Part shown: positions 61,718 through 64,000 of the stretch, one piece after another
Numbering within the stretch: position 1 is the stretch's first letter
Layout: each line of letters starts with the position of its first letter
Origin: Arthrobacter sp. B2a2-09
GTDB taxonomy: Bacteria > Actinomycetota > Actinomycetes > Actinomycetales > Micrococcaceae
DNA: 64,000 bases
Assembly (NCBI RefSeq): GCF_027587375.1
Contig: NZ_JAMXIC010000027.1
Coordinates: 1-64,000, forward strand
Direction of reading: 5' to 3'
Notes under the pieces: generated by a model
Told to the model about the DNA's origin: nothing
What the model saw: the letters and a program-made list of their open reading frames with translations, nothing else
The model's database searches: none
Position numbers and translations under genes: made by a program

Positions 61718-62948
61718 GCGCGCGGGCGCGCGCTTCAAGGAAGTCTCGCTCGGCGTCGTTGTCGGTGCGCTCCCGCGCTGCCCGGTAGGCGGCGACAGCC
61801 TCTGTGTTGCGGCCTTGGCGCCGCAGCAGATCCGCGCGCACGGCGTGAAACAGGTAGTAGTTTCCCAGTTCAAGGACGTCGACGGCGGCAAGCCCCGCGG
61901 CGGGTCCTTCCACCTCCGCGAGGGCAACGGCCCGGTTCAAAGCGACCACTGGCGTCGGCTCCATGGCCAGGAGTTGCCCGTACAGCGCCAGGATTTGGCG
62001 CCAATCGGTGTCCGTGGGCTGTGCGGCGTCGCTGTGCACCGCGTTAATGGTGGCTTGCAATTGGTACGGGCCGGGCTGGTTTCTCTTCAAGCATTGCCGG
62101 ACCAAGAGTTGTCCTTCGGCAATCAGCTCCCTGTCCCAGAGTCCGCGGTCCTGGTCCGAGAGGAGCATCAGGCCGCCGTCGGAAGTTGTCCGGGCTGCGC
62201 GGCGGGCATTAAGCAGAAGCATGAGGGCCAAGAGCCCTTTGGCTTCGGGCTCATCGGGCATGAGTTCCATGATGAGCCTGCCCAGGCGTACGGCCTCGCG
62301 GCAGAGATCTTCGCGCACGAGCCCGGCCCCCGAACTTGCCGTGTAGCCCTCGTTGAAGACGAGGTAGACGACGGCCAGCACGGACTTCAAGCGCTCCGGA
62401 AGCTCGGCCCCGCTCGGTACCCGGTAGGGGATGTGGGCGTCGCGGATCTTGCCCTTTGCGCGCACCAGGCGCTGGGCCATGGTTGGCTCGGGGACGAGGA
62501 AAGCGTGGGCGATTTCGGCGGTGGTGAGCCCGCCCAGGAGCTTGAGTGTCAGCGCCACCTGCGCGGCCCGGTTGATGGCGGGGTGGCAACACGTAAAGAT
62601 CAGCCGGAGCTGGTTGTCCTGCACGGTATCCACCTCGATTCCGTCGGTTTCATCGCCGTGTTCATCGCCCTGTTCATCGCCGTGCAGAAGGGCGGCCTGG
62701 GCGATTTTCTCCCTGCCGGATGCCTCGCGGCGGAGCCGGTCGATGGCGCGGTTGCGGGCGGTAGTGATGATCCAGCCGGCCGGGCTTGGCGGAAGCCCGG
62801 CATCAGGCCATCGGGCTAAGGCCTCGGTGAAGGCGTCCTGGACCGCGTCTTCAGCGGCATCGATGCTGCCCAAAACGCGGACCAGGACCGCCACGGAGCG
62901 TCCATACTCTTCGCGGAATATTTGTCCGATCTCCGAAATATGGACCAT
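61659..62948 (-). CDS. ECF42-type RNA polymerase sigma factor
   Basis: 429 residues from ATG 62948. Sigma region 2 (RSVAVLVRVLGSIDAAEDAV, then NRAIDRLRREASG) and region 4 (KLLGGLTTAEIAHAFLVPEP) are followed by ~200 residues with the SKMA-type block AVVYLVFNEGYTASSG and TPR-like helices (DUF6596). This long C-terminal part replaces the anti-sigma control of standard ECFs. Directly after a DGPF/YCII gene, the constant partner of ECF42. Confidence 0.93.
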   Translation of the reverse strand: MVHISEIGQIFREEYGRSVAVLVRVLGSIDAAEDAVQDAFTEALARWPDAGLPPSPAGWIITTARNRAIDRLRREASGREKIAQAALLHGDEQGDEHGDETDGIEVDTVQDNQLRLIFTCCHPAINRAAQVALTLKLLGGLTTAEIAHAFLVPEPTMAQRLVRAKGKIRDAHIPYRVPSGAELPERLKSVLAVVYLVFNEGYTASSGAGLVREDLCREAVRLGRLIMELMPDEPEAKGLLALMLLLNARRAARTTSDGGLMLLSDQDRGLWDRELIAEGQLLVRQCLKRNQPGPYQLQATINAVHSDAAQPTDTDWRQILALYGQLLAMEPTPVVALNRAVALAEVEGPAAGLAAVDVLELGNYYLFHAVRADLLRRQGRNTEAVAAYRAARERTDNDAERDFLEARARALTTTGAGLAAPTSDDQHGR

Positions 62949-62955
62949 GGGGAAA

Positions 62956-63306
62956 CTATTCCCGGTAGCCCGCGAACGGCCGAACCTCGATAGGCAGCGT
63001 GGTGGCTTGGGCGGCTTTGCGTCCCCAGCCAAGCGCCACGTCCAGGTCCGGGGCCTCGATCACCCACAGGCCGCCCACGTGTTCCTTGGCCTCTGCGAAG
63101 GGGCCGTCCGTGGTGAGTATTTCGCCGGAGTTCACGCGCACAACCGTGGAGGAGCTGGCGGGGTGCAGGCCACCCGTGAAAACCCAGGCGCCGGCGTCGC
63201 GCATTTCCTGGTTCAGGACGTCAAGATCGGCCATGATCTTGTTGAGGACTTCGGGTTCCGGGATGGGTCCGTCGGGCTGGTAGATGCTGAGCAGATAGCG
63301 TGACAT
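62956..63306 (-). CDS. YCII/DGPF-domain protein
   Basis: 116 residues from ATG 63306 with AGGAGG 5-6 bases upstream. The family motif DGPFAEAKEHVGGLWVIEA is intact, preceded by MSRYLLSIYQPDGPIPEPE. DGPF proteins are encoded with ECF42 sigma factors and are often targets of them. A small YCII-like fold of unknown chemistry. Confidence 0.93.
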   Translation of the reverse strand: MSRYLLSIYQPDGPIPEPEVLNKIMADLDVLNQEMRDAGAWVFTGGLHPASSSTVVRVNSGEILTTDGPFAEAKEHVGGLWVIEAPDLDVALGWGRKAAQATTLPIEVRPFAGYRE

Positions 63307-63438
63307 GACTGTTCCTCCTTGGGATGTGGCGCCGGCACCTTGCCCGCGTCTCACCCTCTATACGAACGGCGTGGGCTGTTTTCGACATCTCCGTGCACGA
63401 ATCTGCGAAAAGCTTAGCCCCGCTGGCAGGATGGGAGC

Positions 63439-64000
63439 ATGCGCATCCTGATTGCTCCGGACAAGTTCAAAGGTTCCCTCACCGCCGCCGAAGCAGCCTC
63501 GGCGATGGCCGAAGGGGCATTGCGCGTCTATCCGGACGCCGTGGTGACGCAGTTTCCCATCGCCGACGGGGGCGAGGGAACACTGGAAGCGGCCGTGGCG
63601 GCAGGCTACGAAGAGCGCATCAACGCCGTCGTCGGCCCCATTCTCAAACCAGTGGGCGCCGCGTGGGCCATCCGGCAAAATGCTTTCGGCGGAGCCACCG
63701 CGGTGATCGAAACAGCGCAAGCGTCCGGATTGGCACACATGGAGCCGACGCCCGAAAACGCCTTGCGCGCCCACAGCTACGGTTGCGGCCAGCTCATCGC
63801 CGCGGCCCTTGACGCCGGAGCCACCGAGATTGTGCTCGGCGTGGGCGGTTCCGCGATGTCCGACGGCGGCAGCGGCGCCCTGCGTGCGCTCGGGCTCAAG
63901 CCCCTGGACGCGGCCGGGAATGTGGTTCCGCTCGGCGGAGGCTCGCTCGCCGACGTCGTGTCCCTCGACGTCTCCGGGCTGGATCCGCGCCTGACCGCTG
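63439..64000 (+). CDS. Glycerate kinase, N-terminal part (cut by window end)
   Basis: 187 complete codons from ATG 63439, open to the window end. The start MRILIAPDKFKGSLTAAEAA, FPIADGGEGTLEA and EIVLGVGGSAMSDGGSGALR are signatures of the GlxK/GarK family, which phosphorylates D-glycerate using ATP. Roughly half of the ~370-residue family length is present. Confidence 0.93.
   Translation, partial: MRILIAPDKFKGSLTAAEAASAMAEGALRVYPDAVVTQFPIADGGEGTLEAAVAAGYEERINAVVGPILKPVGAAWAIRQNAFGGATAVIETAQASGLAHMEPTPENALRAHSYGCGQLIAAALDAGATEIVLGVGGSAMSDGGSGALRALGLKPLDAAGNVVPLGGGSLADVVSLDVSGLDPRLTA

Overview
The window is high-GC actinobacterial DNA from the replication-origin neighbourhood of a Micrococcales member, most likely Arthrobacter, Paenarthrobacter or Pseudarthrobacter. 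The order gnd-recF-DUF721-gyrB-gyrA-DUF3566-tRNA-Ile-tRNA-Ala, then ppiA, crgA, trpG and the block pknB-pknA-pbpA-rodA-pstP-fhaB-fhaA, is the conserved origin-proximal order also known from Mycobacterium tuberculosis. dnaA and dnaN should lie just left of the window. There is no CRISPR array, prophage, insertion sequence or rRNA.

Layout. 1-8.5 kb: gnd end, recF, a DciA-like DUF721 gene, gyrase, DUF3566, tRNA-Ile, a 38-residue DLW-39 protein and tRNA-Ala. 8.5-13.9 kb: a drug/metabolite exporter, a glycosyltransferase, a helix-repeat membrane protein, cyclophilin, rhomboid, and an ArsR/SRPBCC pair. 13.9-14.4 kb: a non-coding stretch dense in DnaA boxes. 14.4-23.6 kb: a sugar/polyol island with FGGY kinase, SorC regulator, RbsABC-type importer, erythrulose-type DhaK kinase, RpiB-type isomerase and SDR dehydrogenase, best read as threitol/erythritol use through D-erythrulose. 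23.6-26.6 kb: a second FtsW/RodA paralogue and a zinc-type CDF efflux pump with its ArsR regulator. 26.9-29.8 kb: an alkylation-repair operon (methyltransferase, ECF sigma factor, second methyltransferase, AlkB, Tag). 29.9-41.5 kb: crgA, class E sortase, trpG and the Ser/Thr kinase/cell-wall operon.

41.9-49.3 kb: tRNA-Leu(CAG) with a strong terminator, TetR and a divergent putrescine-oxidase-like gene, then 5-oxoprolinase pxpA, fused pxpB-pxpC, biotin carboxylase-BCCP and a GntR regulator, preceded by a perfect palindrome. 49.4-57 kb: DUF5997, a molybdate-type modBC pair without modA, an HTH-less LysR effector-domain protein, a short LacI protein, SulP, a RelA/SpoT-domain synthetase and a small secreted protein. 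57.2-64 kb: hydrolase, PfkB kinase, PEBP, HAD phosphatase, a small protein, GDPD, an ECF42-type sigma factor with its DGPF/YCII partner, and a glycerate kinase cut by the window end.

Most notable: three copies of a ~67-bp nested-palindrome repeat (42.03, 54.01 and 60.50 kb), two DnaA-box clusters away from the expected origin, and the sigma factor coupled to an extended DNA methyltransferase where an anti-sigma gene would normally sit.
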